Of a stretch of 64,000 bases of DNA, positions 35,364 through 44,272 are shown in pieces. The first letter of the stretch is position 1. The number at the start of each line of letters is the position of its first letter. The DNA lies in contig NZ_QWET01000023.1 of NCBI RefSeq assembly GCF_003573545.1, forward strand, positions 1 to 64,000, in the 5' to 3' direction. Below the pieces are notes generated by a model. It was not told the DNA's origin, did not search any database, and saw only the letters and a program-made list of their open reading frames with translations. The translations under genes were made by a program, and so were the position numbers. This stretch comes from Mariniphaga sediminis (GTDB lineage: Bacteria > Bacteroidota > Bacteroidia > Bacteroidales > Prolixibacteraceae).

Positions 35364-36515
35364 TTATATTTTCATTTTCTGGTGACCGAGGTATTTTTCC
35401 AGCCGGTTCATACCTTCTTCAATATTTTCGATGGAATTGGCATAGGAAAAGCGCAGAAATCCTTCCCCGTTTTCGCCAAAATCAATCCCCGGGGTTACCC
35501 CAACATGTGCTTTCTCCAGAATGTCAAATGCAAGCTGGTAGCTGTCCGCAGAGAGGTGCCGGGCATTTACAAAAACATAAAAGGCGCCCGTGGGAATTAC
35601 TTTGATATCGAACCCCATATTTTGCAACCGGCCAACCAGGTATTTTCGTCGCTTGTTGTAAGTCTCTTTCATTTTTAAAACATCGGGGCCTGCGGAACGT
35701 AAAGCTGCAATCCCGGCGCGTTGTGCAGTGGAGCTGGCACAAATGAACAGGTTTTGCTGAAATTTTTGCATGGGCCGGATATATTCCTGCGGCGCAATAA
35801 CAAAGCCAAGACGCAGGCCGGTCATGGCAAACAGCTTGGAAAACCCGTTCAGAATAAACGTATTTTTTGTGAATTCAAGCATGGAATGGGCCCTGCCATT
35901 GTAAACCAGTCCGTGGTAAATTTCATCGGAAATAACAGGAACATCGAACTGGGCAAGCTGTTGCATCACCCCGGGCGATAACAGATTTCCGGTAGGATTC
36001 ATGGGACTGTTGATGAGGATAGCCCGCGTCTTTTCTGAAATACGTTTGCAAATTTCCTCCGGACGGTACTGGAACCCATCTTCTTCGTAGACCGGCACTT
36101 TTACTGCACGGGCGTCGATAAACCGTAAAAAGTTGGGATAGCAGGCATAGCCGGGATCAGAAAGAATAACTTCGTCCCCGGGTTCGCATAAAACGCCCAG
36201 CGTAAGTAAAATGGCCGGAGAACTACCCGAAGTTATTATGATTTGGTCCGGTGAAATTTTCACACCGTATTCCTGTGCATACCTTTTTACAATTTCTTCG
36301 CGGAGCTCCGGATCGCCCAGGCTGTGGGTGTAGTGCGACCTTCCTTCTGCGTAAGCCTGCTGCACGGCATCGGCAATGCACCGCGGTACATCAAGATCGG
36401 GTTCGCCCACTTCCAGATGAATGATGTGGATGCCCTGCCTCTCCATTTCAGCAGCTTTCTCCATCACCTCCATCACGATAAACGGAGAGATATTTTTGGC
36501 TCTTTGTGGTAACAT
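35364..36515 (-). CDS. PLP-dependent aminotransferase, class I/II
   Basis: About 383 residues from the ATG at 36515 (MLPQRAKNISPFIVMEVM); the frame is open 54 bases further, inside the preceding gene, but that N-terminus is not typical. Fold type I motifs: TSGSSPAILLTL, SDPGYACYPNF, INSPMNPTGN, SDEIYHGLVY, and the PLP lysine K227 in LNGFSKLFAMTGLRLG. Closest to the aspartate/alanine-type AAT group, with a broad amino donor. Start lies one base after the kinase-like gene's stop, so both form an operon. Confidence 0.85.
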   Translation of the reverse strand: MLPQRAKNISPFIVMEVMEKAAEMERQGIHIIHLEVGEPDLDVPRCIADAVQQAYAEGRSHYTHSLGDPELREEIVKRYAQEYGVKISPDQIIITSGSSPAILLTLGVLCEPGDEVILSDPGYACYPNFLRFIDARAVKVPVYEEDGFQYRPEEICKRISEKTRAILINSPMNPTGNLLSPGVMQQLAQFDVPVISDEIYHGLVYNGRAHSMLEFTKNTFILNGFSKLFAMTGLRLGFVIAPQEYIRPMQKFQQNLFICASSTAQRAGIAALRSAGPDVLKMKETYNKRRKYLVGRLQNMGFDIKVIPTGAFYVFVNARHLSADSYQLAFDILEKAHVGVTPGIDFGENGEGFLRFSYANSIENIEEGMNRLEKYLGHQKMKI

Positions 36516-36516
36516 C

Positions 36517-37416
36517 TTATAAATAACTTTTGGCAATGTGAAACGCCTGGCTTCCGTAGCCGCCACCAAATAAATAATAGTGGTTCAATACATGGTACAG
36601 CTGGTAAAGAGAGTTGCGTTCGCGCCATCCGGCCGGCAATGGGTTTACTTCGTTGTAAGCACTGTAAAACCGTTGCGAAAAACCGCCGAACATGGTCATG
36701 ATTCCCATTTCCATCTCGTAGTTGGCATAGTAAGAAGCCGGGTCTATTAATGCCGGTCCGTTCGCAGTGTTCATATAGTTGCCCGACCATAAATCGCCGT
36801 GAATCAAAACCGGCGTGCAATCACCGGGGATCAATTCCGGAATCCTTTCCAGTAGCTGCTCGTACACTTTCATTTCCGATGCCGGCAGTGAGCGTTCCTG
36901 TCGAATCAATCCCAGCAAGTACCTCAACCGGTTGTCCCTGAAAAATTCAGGCCAGCTGGTATGCCAGGAATTATTTTGTGGGGTGGAACCACAATAATTA
37001 TCGTTATAGAAACCAAACTTTTCGGAAGAAAACCGATGGATTGTTGCCAGTCCGCGTCCCAGCTTTTCATCTGAATTGCCCTTGCCCCAACCGGGTTCCA
37101 GGTACTCGAGTACCAGAAAACCGGGCGTGCCGTTCACTTCTTTTGCTGCAAACACTTTGGGAACCGCAAGTTGGCCGCTGGCTGCATTTCTCAATTCCTC
37201 CAGGCTTTCTGCTTCCCGCAAAAAAATATCGGAGGCACAGTTCCCGTTCCATTTCAGGAAAAATGTGCCGGCATTGGTTTCTATTTTAGAGGCATTGTTA
37301 ATGCATCCGCCTCCCAAAGAGCCGGAGGAATTGATTTCAACTGCTTTTCCAAATTTATCTGAAAGATGGGATTCCACTTCTTTTTCAATCGAATGGTCGT
37401 TTCGGATGAATTTCAT
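36517..37416 (-). CDS. Fructosamine/ketosamine-3-kinase family protein
   Basis: A 299-residue kinase-like protein. Near the start SLGGGCINNASKI holds the nucleotide loop and FFLKWNG the ATP lysine. VLIHGDLWSGNYM near 205-217 is the catalytic HGDLxxxN loop and ALIDPASYYANYEMEMGIM the metal-binding DPxxxxxxxExE segment. Such enzymes phosphorylate the sugar of glycated amines on C3, which makes the adduct unstable and repairs the protein. Bacterial members may act on small ketosamines. It is directly upstream of the aminotransferase gene with one base between. Confidence 0.87.
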   Translation of the reverse strand: MKFIRNDHSIEKEVESHLSDKFGKAVEINSSGSLGGGCINNASKIETNAGTFFLKWNGNCASDIFLREAESLEELRNAASGQLAVPKVFAAKEVNGTPGFLVLEYLEPGWGKGNSDEKLGRGLATIHRFSSEKFGFYNDNYCGSTPQNNSWHTSWPEFFRDNRLRYLLGLIRQERSLPASEMKVYEQLLERIPELIPGDCTPVLIHGDLWSGNYMNTANGPALIDPASYYANYEMEMGIMTMFGGFSQRFYSAYNEVNPLPAGWRERNSLYQLYHVLNHYYLFGGGYGSQAFHIAKSYL

Positions 37417-37752
37417 ACAGAATGGATACTTTTTAATTTGTTTAGCCTTGAAGGTTTCGTAAAATCTTCAAAGTTTAAAGATACAAAGTATATTTATTTT
37501 ACCGTAAAAACATAACTTCCGGCAGTGAAGAGTATTCAGCCCGATTCCGTTTCAGAGAGTTTTTTTATTGGGATGGATTCAATTTAAATTTTGTTTTTGC
37601 TGGTTACAAAAGCGGCATTCATACCAGACAGAGCAACGGCTGCTAATGTACTGGAAAGAATGTTCAGGCAAAGGGGAAATTCTCTGCTCCCCGGTGGATA
37701 AAAAATAACCCGCAAATGGATTCATAACGTATCTGTTTTGAATGCCTTTTTG
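37417..37752. other. Intergenic region, no gene seen
   Basis: About 335 bp, A/T-rich near the kinase start where a minus-strand promoter should lie. I see no repeat element or structured RNA that I can support. Confidence 0.5.
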
Positions 37753-37935
37753 TTACTGGCCAGGTTTGGGTTTACTGCCCAGCCAAAAAATGGCACTGGC
37801 AAACCATACAATGGCACCCAAAAGCATCAATCCGTTTTGGAGCGTGTGACTTATCCTTCCCAAAAAGAACAGAATGGGCGGAAGGATGGTCAGCAATAAC
37901 CCGGCAAGTGAAATCAGTTGAAGTATACGTTTCAT
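37753..37935 (-). CDS. Small membrane protein
   Basis: Sixty residues with two membrane helices (about 7-26 and 33-53: LISLAGLLLTILPPILFFLG and GLMLLGAIVWFASAIFWLG) joined by a short polar turn, and a positively charged tail. Its start codon shares one base with the stop codon of the permease gene, so it is translated from the same mRNA and may be coupled. I do not recognise a named family; a role as a small partner of the permease is a guess from position. Confidence 0.75.
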   Translation of the reverse strand: MKRILQLISLAGLLLTILPPILFFLGRISHTLQNGLMLLGAIVWFASAIFWLGSKPKPGQ

Positions 37936-39308
37936 TATCCAATTTTTTTCTGATAAATTTTACTCAGTAAAACAAACAAGCCGATAGCCAGCACCCAGGC
38001 GGGCAGCGGTAAAAAGTAGAGTTCTATCCCTACGATGAGGTTCATTGCAAGGGCGGCGGCAAGTAAAATAAACCAGGTGAGGCCGGCAGCCCAGTTGAAG
38101 TTTATTTTCATTCTTTCCGCATAATAATCTTTTAATCCGAATTTTTGCATCAGGTAGTAATCGGCGAAAATGACGCCACCCATCGGTATTAATACCAGTC
38201 CGTAAAGCGCCACAAAATCGAGTAATTTCATAACCAGTGCAGGGAAAAGGGCCGCGAGGGTGGTAATGAGTCCGGCAAGGAGCGTTACTTTCCAGCGGCT
38301 CCATCCGGGCGATGCTACCTGGAAGGCCAGTCCGGCACGGTAAAGTGTGGGATTGGCAGTAGTCCATCCGGCCACAATTACACAGAGCGCACCGGCAATT
38401 CCAATGGCCTGGTAAGCCACTTCGCCCGGGGCATCGCTGTTGGCAGCGGCGTACAGAATTCCAGATGCAATCCATGCCACATAATGTCCCAGGAACATGC
38501 CTACCGCCGAGGCATAACCGTATTGCCATTTTTTGGCATAGCGTAACAATGTAAGGTCACTCATGCCCAGGTGCATGGCGGCATTGGCAAACCACGTAAA
38601 AAAGATAACATGCCAGATGGTAAACTGAGACTGACCGGGTATGGCTGTTCCCATCCAGATTTTTGTGTTGGCCACTTCCCAAAAATTACTTAAATCGGTT
38701 TCAATACCCAGTCGGGGAAAAGATGAGATGGCGGCAGCAACAAAAATAAAAAACATCCAGGGAGCAGCCACTTTTGAAAAACGGGCCAGTTTTTCAAAAC
38801 CTAAAATGGCAAATGTGGTAATAACGGCGCCCACGGCAAATACGGTAACCACCCATCCCACGCTGGAAGGATATAAATCGCTGAGTGTGGGCATTTTTAC
38901 ATCGAACGGGATGCCAACGGCCGTAGCTGAAACCGCTACCATGGCGCCGGCCAGAAAACAAAACATCAGTGCATTGATAATATTATACAGGAAAACCAGT
39001 ACCGAACCACAGATCTTTTTCAGTTGCCAGTAAAGCGATAACCGCACTTTTACGGCAATGGGCGCCGTTATAAGCGCCCAGCTCAATACGGCCAGTATAT
39101 TTCCGATTAATCCTCCCAGAAACATGTCGGTCACTGACACTCCATGGGCAACAAAAAGCATCCCGATAACAAACTCAGTTCCGGCAACATGTTCCCCGGC
39201 ATAGGTTCCCAAAAAATTTCCAAGTCCCTGCAGTGCCTTATTATTTACCGGCTCGCGGTCGAACTCATAAAGGGAGTCCAGCTTTTTTGAAATGGCTGCA
39301 ATCTTCAT
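37935..39308 (-). CDS. NCS1-family cytosine/purine permease
   Basis: A 457-residue transporter with about 12 membrane helices. LGTYAGEHVAGTEFVIGMLF, WFANAAMHLGMSDLTLLRYAKKW and ADYYLM near 370 are typical NCS1 features, closest to the CodB branch. It should import a nucleobase such as cytosine or a related compound with sodium or protons. No cytosine deaminase is nearby, so the substrate is open. It is followed directly by a two-helix small protein gene, one base overlapping. Confidence 0.88.
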   Translation of the reverse strand: MKIAAISKKLDSLYEFDREPVNNKALQGLGNFLGTYAGEHVAGTEFVIGMLFVAHGVSVTDMFLGGLIGNILAVLSWALITAPIAVKVRLSLYWQLKKICGSVLVFLYNIINALMFCFLAGAMVAVSATAVGIPFDVKMPTLSDLYPSSVGWVVTVFAVGAVITTFAILGFEKLARFSKVAAPWMFFIFVAAAISSFPRLGIETDLSNFWEVANTKIWMGTAIPGQSQFTIWHVIFFTWFANAAMHLGMSDLTLLRYAKKWQYGYASAVGMFLGHYVAWIASGILYAAANSDAPGEVAYQAIGIAGALCVIVAGWTTANPTLYRAGLAFQVASPGWSRWKVTLLAGLITTLAALFPALVMKLLDFVALYGLVLIPMGGVIFADYYLMQKFGLKDYYAERMKINFNWAAGLTWFILLAAALAMNLIVGIELYFLPLPAWVLAIGLFVLLSKIYQKKIG

Positions 39309-39467
39309 TTTACAGGTTTAGCATTTTTATTGAAAAGCCTAAGTTAAAGAAATATTTTGGAAGAATTTATCATGAGGAACCGGGAGGATCTGAAGAGGCC
39401 GGGTTCTGGTTCTGTGTAAAAAATGTTCCGTTGCAATAGAAATAAAATTTTATCTTCACCCAAAAAA

Positions 39468-40169
39468 ATGAATGATCCTATTGGCAGGGCCATCGCCGAT
39501 TTTTTTGAGAGGGGAGAGGCGCCTGATATTCTGATTGATACCAACTACACGGAAGGGGAACTACTTTCTCCCGCTTTCTTTTTCAGGAATGAAGATGGAA
39601 TGCCGGAAATTGAAACAACTGCATTGAATCTTTGTCGGGGAAAAGTGCTGGATGTGGGAGCTGCCGCCGGGTGCCACGCGTTGGCTTTGCAGCAAAGGGG
39701 ATTAGATGTTACGGCGCTCGAAAAATCAGTGTTATCTGCTGGCGTGATGCAAAAACGTGGTGTGGAAAAGGTAGTTTGTACCGATTTGTTCCACTTTCAG
39801 GAAAAAGGATTCGATACCATTCTTGTTTTAATGAATGGAGCGGGGATTGGTGAAACCACCGGGGGCCTGAAGAAGATGTTAGTGCATTTGAAAGAACGGC
39901 TGAATGAAAATGGGCAAATCCTGATTGATTCATCGGATATTCGTTATCTTTTTGAAGAAGACGATGGCTCGGTGTGGATTGATCTGGCCGATGACTCATA
40001 TATGGGTGAAATGGTTTATGAATTGACCTACAAAAATGATTTTTCCCGTTTTAAGTGGTTGTTTGTTGATTTTGAGACCCTTTCAGCTATTTCCCGTGAG
40101 GCAGGATTACAATGTGTATTGATAAAAGAAGGCGATCATTTTGACTACCTGGCACAGTTAACTGTCTGA
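39468..40169 (+). CDS. SAM-dependent methyltransferase
   Basis: A 233-residue class I methyltransferase. The frame is open to 39423, but the ATG at 39468 begins MNDPIGRAIADFFERG, which fits better. The SAM-binding loop is VLDVGAAAGCHALAL near 60-74, with an acidic end of strand 2 (TALEKS). LVLMNGAGIGE and ILIDSSDI are later strands. Substrate cannot be read from the sequence: no peptide- or nucleic-acid-specific motif is seen. Stands alone between the permease and a palindromic element. Confidence 0.8.
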   Translation: MNDPIGRAIADFFERGEAPDILIDTNYTEGELLSPAFFFRNEDGMPEIETTALNLCRGKVLDVGAAAGCHALALQQRGLDVTALEKSVLSAGVMQKRGVEKVVCTDLFHFQEKGFDTILVLMNGAGIGETTGGLKKMLVHLKERLNENGQILIDSSDIRYLFEEDDGSVWIDLADDSYMGEMVYELTYKNDFSRFKWLFVDFETLSAISREAGLQCVLIKEGDHFDYLAQLTV

Positions 40170-40180
40170 AAAGCTATGTA

Positions 40181-40307
40181 ATGTCATGTCAACTTCAAAA
40201 TGTCATTTCGACCCCAGGGAGAAATCTGCTAAAATATTGAGATTTCTCATCTTCGTGCCTCAGATTCGAAATGACAGCATGAGACAATTTATGTTTGACA
40301 TGACAGT
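40181..40307. repeat. Nested inverted-repeat element
   Basis: Three nested pairs of arms: TGTCATGTCAA (40182-40192) with TTGACATGACA (40295-40305); TGTCATTTCGA (40201-40211) with TCGAAATGACA (40266-40276); and GAGAAATCT with AGATTTCTC around the centre. The TGTCATTTCGACC...GAGAAATCT pattern belongs to a repeat type present in many Bacteroidota genomes. It could act as a bidirectional terminator or be a MITE-like element. Confidence 0.75.
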
Positions 40308-40504
40308 AGTTTAGATATGACTCGTTCATAAAAGAGTTCTCAAAATCAATTCAAACCCGTCTCATTTTTTTTGAAAGGAGGAAAAAAGGTGTTTACCGAG
40401 AAACGCATGCGTTTTGCAGAATAATTTTTACGGTTTGTGTCAAATTCCCTAATTTGGTTTCGATTTTCAGTTCAGGATTAAATCCGTTTAGAAAACTTTA
40501 AATT

Positions 40505-40579
40505 ATGAAACGAGCATGTAAAACATTTACGCCCAGGAGAATGATTAAAATACATGCGAGTTCCGTACTATACCTTTGA
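40505..40579 (+). CDS. Possible small ORF upstream of the secreted peptide gene
   Basis: ATG at 40505 reads MKRACKTFTPRRMIKIHASS and ends after four more residues (VLYL). It is basic and 24 residues long, just 20 bases before the next start. No homologue is recognised; it could be a leader peptide or chance. Confidence 0.25.
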   Translation: MKRACKTFTPRRMIKIHASSVLYL

Positions 40580-40599
40580 AAACAAACAATTTTAATAGT

Positions 40600-40836
40600 A
40601 TGAAAACAATTATTCTTATTTCCTCCATCTTTTTCCTTCTCGGATTAAAAATCAGCAGTACGATTGACCTCGGTGGAAAAGCCAATGCTGTTGACTCTAT
40701 TCTTACCAACAAAATTATGCCATCGAAATCAGTGAAAGCGCTGCCACTGTTTAATGATTCGGATGCGGAAAAAGAAAGCCGTTCCGACTCTCTGCAAACA
40801 TCGGCCGGGAAAGAATCAGATAGCGAAAACAGTTAG
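40600..40836 (+). CDS. Small secreted hypothetical protein
   Basis: Seventy-eight residues from the ATG at 40600; a TTG-started extension of eight codons is not needed. Residues 1-20 (MKTIILISSIFFLLGLKISS) are a signal peptide or a single membrane helix. The rest is polar, ending in a serine/glutamate/aspartate-rich tail (residues 55-78), and is likely disordered. I do not recognise a family. A strong terminator follows, so it is a discrete transcript. Confidence 0.6.
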   Translation: MKTIILISSIFFLLGLKISSTIDLGGKANAVDSILTNKIMPSKSVKALPLFNDSDAEKESRSDSLQTSAGKESDSENS

Positions 40837-40875
40837 TCTCCGGGTGTAGTCGTTTTTGGGAAGAGGAACCGGGAG

Positions 40876-40902
40876 CCAAACTCTCCGTTTGGGTTTCTTT
40901 TT
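40876..40902 (+). terminator. Rho-independent-type terminator
   Basis: CCAAAC (40876-40881), loop TCTCC, GTTTGG (40887-40892), then GTTTCTTTTT. It ends the small secreted peptide gene. Confidence 0.65.
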
Positions 40903-41065
40903 GAGAACATTAGGATTTTGAACCTCTGTTTTTTCTTTTGTAGGCTGTTCCCTATTTTATTATTTTAGAGGCAAAATAACAACAGGGTTGGTTAGAAAAT
41001 GAGTTTTTTAAACTATTTTTCAATCAAATTTCCTGTTTTTTTGTTTTCATTAAAAACGAAGGGTT

Positions 41066-41992
41066 ATGGAAAAGAAGAGACTGAGTTTACACCGGCGTAA
41101 TTTTTTACGTGCCCTTTCTTTGGGCACTGCACATGTGTTGTTTTCCAATTCGTTGACTGCCTGCCAGACCAAATATGCGAGTATTGATCCGCTTCAAAAA
41201 GTAAAATTAGGTAAGTCGGGCCTTGAAACGACTTTACTTGGCATAGGCACTGGCGTTCATGCCGGGAATCGCTCGGCCTTTTTAACACGGCAGGACAAGC
41301 AAAAAAGTCTTTCACTGCTTCACCACGCATGGGAAAAGGGCATCCGGTTTTTTGACTGTGCCGATTCTTACGGAACCCATAGTCTGGTGGCAGAAGCCAT
41401 GAAAAAAATGAACAGGGATGAGCTGACCCTTACTTCGAAAATTTGGGTGCGTGGGGGCGGAATCCCTGAACCTGAACGTCCTGATGCAGATATCGTGGTA
41501 GAACGCTTCCGGAAAGAACTGGATACCGATTATATTGATCTTGTGCAGATTCATTGTATGGTAGAAGAAAACTGGACGGAAACACAAAAAAGGCAGATGG
41601 ATATTCTTGAAAACCTGAAAGCGAAGGGGATTGTCAGGGCGCATGGTGTGTCGGTTCATTCTCTCGAAGCTATGAAAGAAGCAGCCCGGAGTCCCTGGGT
41701 GGACGTCATTCACGTTCGTATAAATCCTTACGGAATTGCCATGGACAAACCGGACCCGGAAGAGGTGGTACAGGTGATTAATGAATTACATAGCGCGGGC
41801 AAAGGGGTCATTGGAATGAAACTGGTGGGCAATGGTAAGTTGCGCGAAGAAAGCGAAAAAATAGATCATGCTCTCCGTTTTGTGCTGGGACTTGAAACCG
41901 TTGACATGATGATCATTGGCTTTGAAAGCGGGAATCAGGTTGACAATTATCTTGCCCGTACCGAAAAAGCACTCACAGAGTTAAGAGGATAG
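41066..41992 (+). CDS. Tat-exported aldo/keto reductase
   Basis: A 308-residue (beta/alpha)8 oxidoreductase. The N-terminus LHRRNFLRALSLGTAHVLF has a twin-arginine motif and then LTAC, so the protein may be a lipoprotein exported folded. KLGKSGLETTLLGIGTG begins the barrel; GIRFFDCADSYG holds the aspartate and tyrosine (D-x4-Y), KIWVRGGG the lysine and VQIHCM the histidine of the tetrad. Reduces or oxidises a carbonyl with NADP(H). The substrate is unknown. An exported AKR fits the set of exported sugar-processing proteins in this window. Confidence 0.85.
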   Translation: MEKKRLSLHRRNFLRALSLGTAHVLFSNSLTACQTKYASIDPLQKVKLGKSGLETTLLGIGTGVHAGNRSAFLTRQDKQKSLSLLHHAWEKGIRFFDCADSYGTHSLVAEAMKKMNRDELTLTSKIWVRGGGIPEPERPDADIVVERFRKELDTDYIDLVQIHCMVEENWTETQKRQMDILENLKAKGIVRAHGVSVHSLEAMKEAARSPWVDVIHVRINPYGIAMDKPDPEEVVQVINELHSAGKGVIGMKLVGNGKLREESEKIDHALRFVLGLETVDMMIIGFESGNQVDNYLARTEKALTELRG

Positions 41993-42053
41993 TATAATAA
42001 TTGAAGGACTTCTTTCCCTGAACACCACCTTCTCAGCCATCACCAGACAAAGG

Positions 42054-42821
42054 TTATTTGTCTGATCTTTTGACCACCCAGTTAATGGCGTTGGTAATAT
42101 GTTCTATCACTTTTTTATCCTGAAAAGACTCATGCGTGTGTCCGAAACCAGTATAAAAGGTTCGCATTCCATCTTTTTCCTGCCACCAGATTATTGGGTG
42201 ATCGCCCATTTCCCATTCGTCGTTTTTGTATTTTTTTACGGTGTTCTCGTCTAAAGTCGCCAGTACATTCACGTTTGGGCGTGGATTTTCTTTGAATGTG
42301 TACCATTCATCAAACGTGGTATAAGACTTCATTCCTTCAAATGGTTTCATGGCCGGATGATCGTGGCTTTCAAAAATAACAGTGGCTTCCTGGGCTGGTG
42401 GATGGGTTTTAAAATAGGCCCCAACCAGGTGCCCGTAATAGGGCCATTCGTATTCAAAATCTGCGGCAGCATGTATCCCAACCATTCCCTTTCCTTCTTC
42501 CATAAACGCCTCAAAAGCCGCCTGTTCATTTTGGTCCAGGGCATCTCCTGTTGGATTAAGGAAAATGACTGCATCGAATTTTGACAATGTTTCGTTATTA
42601 AAAAACGAAGCATCTTCGGTGGCTGTAATTACCCAGTTTTGCTTCTTGCTTTGATCGAATAACATTTTTAAGCCTGAGGAAATGGATTCGTGCCTGAACC
42701 CGTCAGTTTTGGTAAAAACCAGCAGGTGAGCGGCATTTTTATATTCCGGTTCCTTTGCCTGACCACACATGGCGAACGATAATAAAACAAAAACACTTAA
42801 AATCAATACTTTAAACTTCAT
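42054..42821 (-). CDS. ThuA domain protein, secreted
   Basis: A 255-residue protein with a signal peptide (MKFKVLILSVFVLLSFAMC, possible lipobox cysteine at 19). The ThuA fold is shown by HLLVFTKTDGFRHESISSGL, FDAVIFLNPTGD, GKGMVGIHAAADFEYEWPYY, HPIIWWQEKDGMRTFYTGFGH. ThuA was named for trehalose utilisation, but members occur in many carbohydrate pathways, often next to DUF1080 and Gfo/Idh/MocA proteins. It is a paralogue of the N-terminal half of the fusion protein at 27449-29101. Confidence 0.85.
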   Translation of the reverse strand: MKFKVLILSVFVLLSFAMCGQAKEPEYKNAAHLLVFTKTDGFRHESISSGLKMLFDQSKKQNWVITATEDASFFNNETLSKFDAVIFLNPTGDALDQNEQAAFEAFMEEGKGMVGIHAAADFEYEWPYYGHLVGAYFKTHPPAQEATVIFESHDHPAMKPFEGMKSYTTFDEWYTFKENPRPNVNVLATLDENTVKKYKNDEWEMGDHPIIWWQEKDGMRTFYTGFGHTHESFQDKKVIEHITNAINWVVKRSDK

Positions 42822-42904
42822 GGTTGTTCTCTTTCAAATTATGGATTACAAGTTTACCAAAAAGACTTTAAAGGTAAGACATAAAAATGATAATTGTCAA
42901 TTGT

Positions 42905-42912
42905 TATCTTTG
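42905..42912 (+). promoter_or_regulatory. Promoter -7 box for the M48 protease gene
   Basis: TATCTTTG fits TAnnTTTG and lies 24 bases before the ATG at 42936. No convincing -33 element is seen. Confidence 0.45.
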
Positions 42913-42935
42913 CGTTTTACTGAAAAAAATTCATC

Positions 42936-44174
42936 ATGCACGAAATTATATTTTGGGTAATCATAGCGATTCTTGTACTTGACTTTCTTTTTGAAAACTA
43001 TTTGGAATATTTGAATACCAAACGGATGGGCACTCAACTGCCTGACGAATTGAAGGGGGTTTATGAAGCAGAGAAATATGCCAAACAGCAGGCTTACCAA
43101 CGCGAAAACCATCGTTTTGGAATGATTTCCGGTACGTTTAGTTTTCTGGTGATTCTTGCCATGTTTGCTTTTTACGGGTTTGCCTTTGTGGACAGTATTG
43201 CCTGGAACCTTACTTCCCATGTAATACTGGCAGCTCTCCTGTTTTTTGGAATAATTATGTTTGCCTCCGACATTATTAATATACCCTTTTCTGTTTACGA
43301 CACATTTGTGATTGAAGAAAAATACGGATTCAACAAAACCACTCCCAAAACATTTGTTCTCGACCACTTGAAAGGTTGGGTGTTAGGGGCTGTAATCGGG
43401 GGCGGGTTGCTCGCGCTTATTCTTTTTATTTACCAGAAAACACAAAGTATGTTCTGGGTTTACGCCTGGGGGGTAGTGGCTGCCTTTAGTGTGTTTATGG
43501 CCATGTTTTACTCCAGCCTTATTGTGCCTCTGTTTAACAAACAAACTCCGCTGGAGGATGGCGAACTCCGCGATGCCATTCAGGACTTTGCAGCAAAGGC
43601 AGGATTTAAGCTCGATAACATTTATGTAATTGACGGTTCCAAGCGCTCTACCAAAGCGAATGCCTATTTTACGGGATTTGGGGCTAAAAAACGAATTGTA
43701 CTTTACGACACGCTTATCGACGAAATGGAAACCGATGAGATTGTGGCCGTGCTGGCGCACGAAATTGGCCATTACAAGAAAAAACATGTGACACAGGGAC
43801 TGTTTATTTCGCTGCTGCAGACCGGAATTGTACTGTTTATTTTTTCGCTTCTTATCAACAATGCCTCCCTGAGTAAAGCCCTGGGAGTGGAAGAACCTAA
43901 CTTTCATATCGGGCTGGTGGCTTTCGGTATTTTGTATTCACCGGTTTCATTTATACTGGGAATTTTTATGAATATGCTTTCCCGTAAAAATGAGTTTCAG
44001 GCGGATGCTTTTGCTGCACAGTATTTTAAACCGGATGCCCTTGCTGCGGCGTTAAAAAAACTTTCGCAAAAAAACCTGAGTAATTTAACCCCGCATCCGT
44101 TGTACGTATTTTTCAACTATTCGCATCCTCCATTGTTGGAGCGTCTGAAACATTTAAAAAGGTTTGAGAGTTAA
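42936..44174 (+). CDS. M48-family metallopeptidase (Ste24/CAAX protease-like)
   Basis: A 412-residue integral membrane zinc protease. Seven or so membrane helices are spread along the chain. The active-site HEIGH motif is at residues 275-279 (LAHEIGHYKKKH), with the third zinc ligand in NEFQADAFA near 350. NAYFTGFGAKKRIVLYDTL is standard for Ste24-like enzymes. In bacteria these proteins may remove damaged membrane proteins or process exported peptides; there is no prenylated CAAX substrate here. Expressed from its own promoter box. Confidence 0.9.
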   Translation: MHEIIFWVIIAILVLDFLFENYLEYLNTKRMGTQLPDELKGVYEAEKYAKQQAYQRENHRFGMISGTFSFLVILAMFAFYGFAFVDSIAWNLTSHVILAALLFFGIIMFASDIINIPFSVYDTFVIEEKYGFNKTTPKTFVLDHLKGWVLGAVIGGGLLALILFIYQKTQSMFWVYAWGVVAAFSVFMAMFYSSLIVPLFNKQTPLEDGELRDAIQDFAAKAGFKLDNIYVIDGSKRSTKANAYFTGFGAKKRIVLYDTLIDEMETDEIVAVLAHEIGHYKKKHVTQGLFISLLQTGIVLFIFSLLINNASLSKALGVEEPNFHIGLVAFGILYSPVSFILGIFMNMLSRKNEFQADAFAAQYFKPDALAAALKKLSQKNLSNLTPHPLYVFFNYSHPPLLERLKHLKRFES

Positions 44175-44232
44175 TTTTTTAAGATAATGGGAAAAGGAAG
44201 AAGATAGCCGGACTATTTCTATCCTTGTCCCC

Positions 44233-44240
44233 TAAATTTG
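44233..44240 (+). promoter_or_regulatory. Promoter -7 box for cinA
   Basis: TAAATTTG matches TAnnTTTG exactly, 33 bases before the ATG at 44273. The -33 region has no clear TTTG. Confidence 0.45.
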
Positions 44241-44272
44241 TGTTCCGTTGTGTAATAACCGGATATAAAAAA

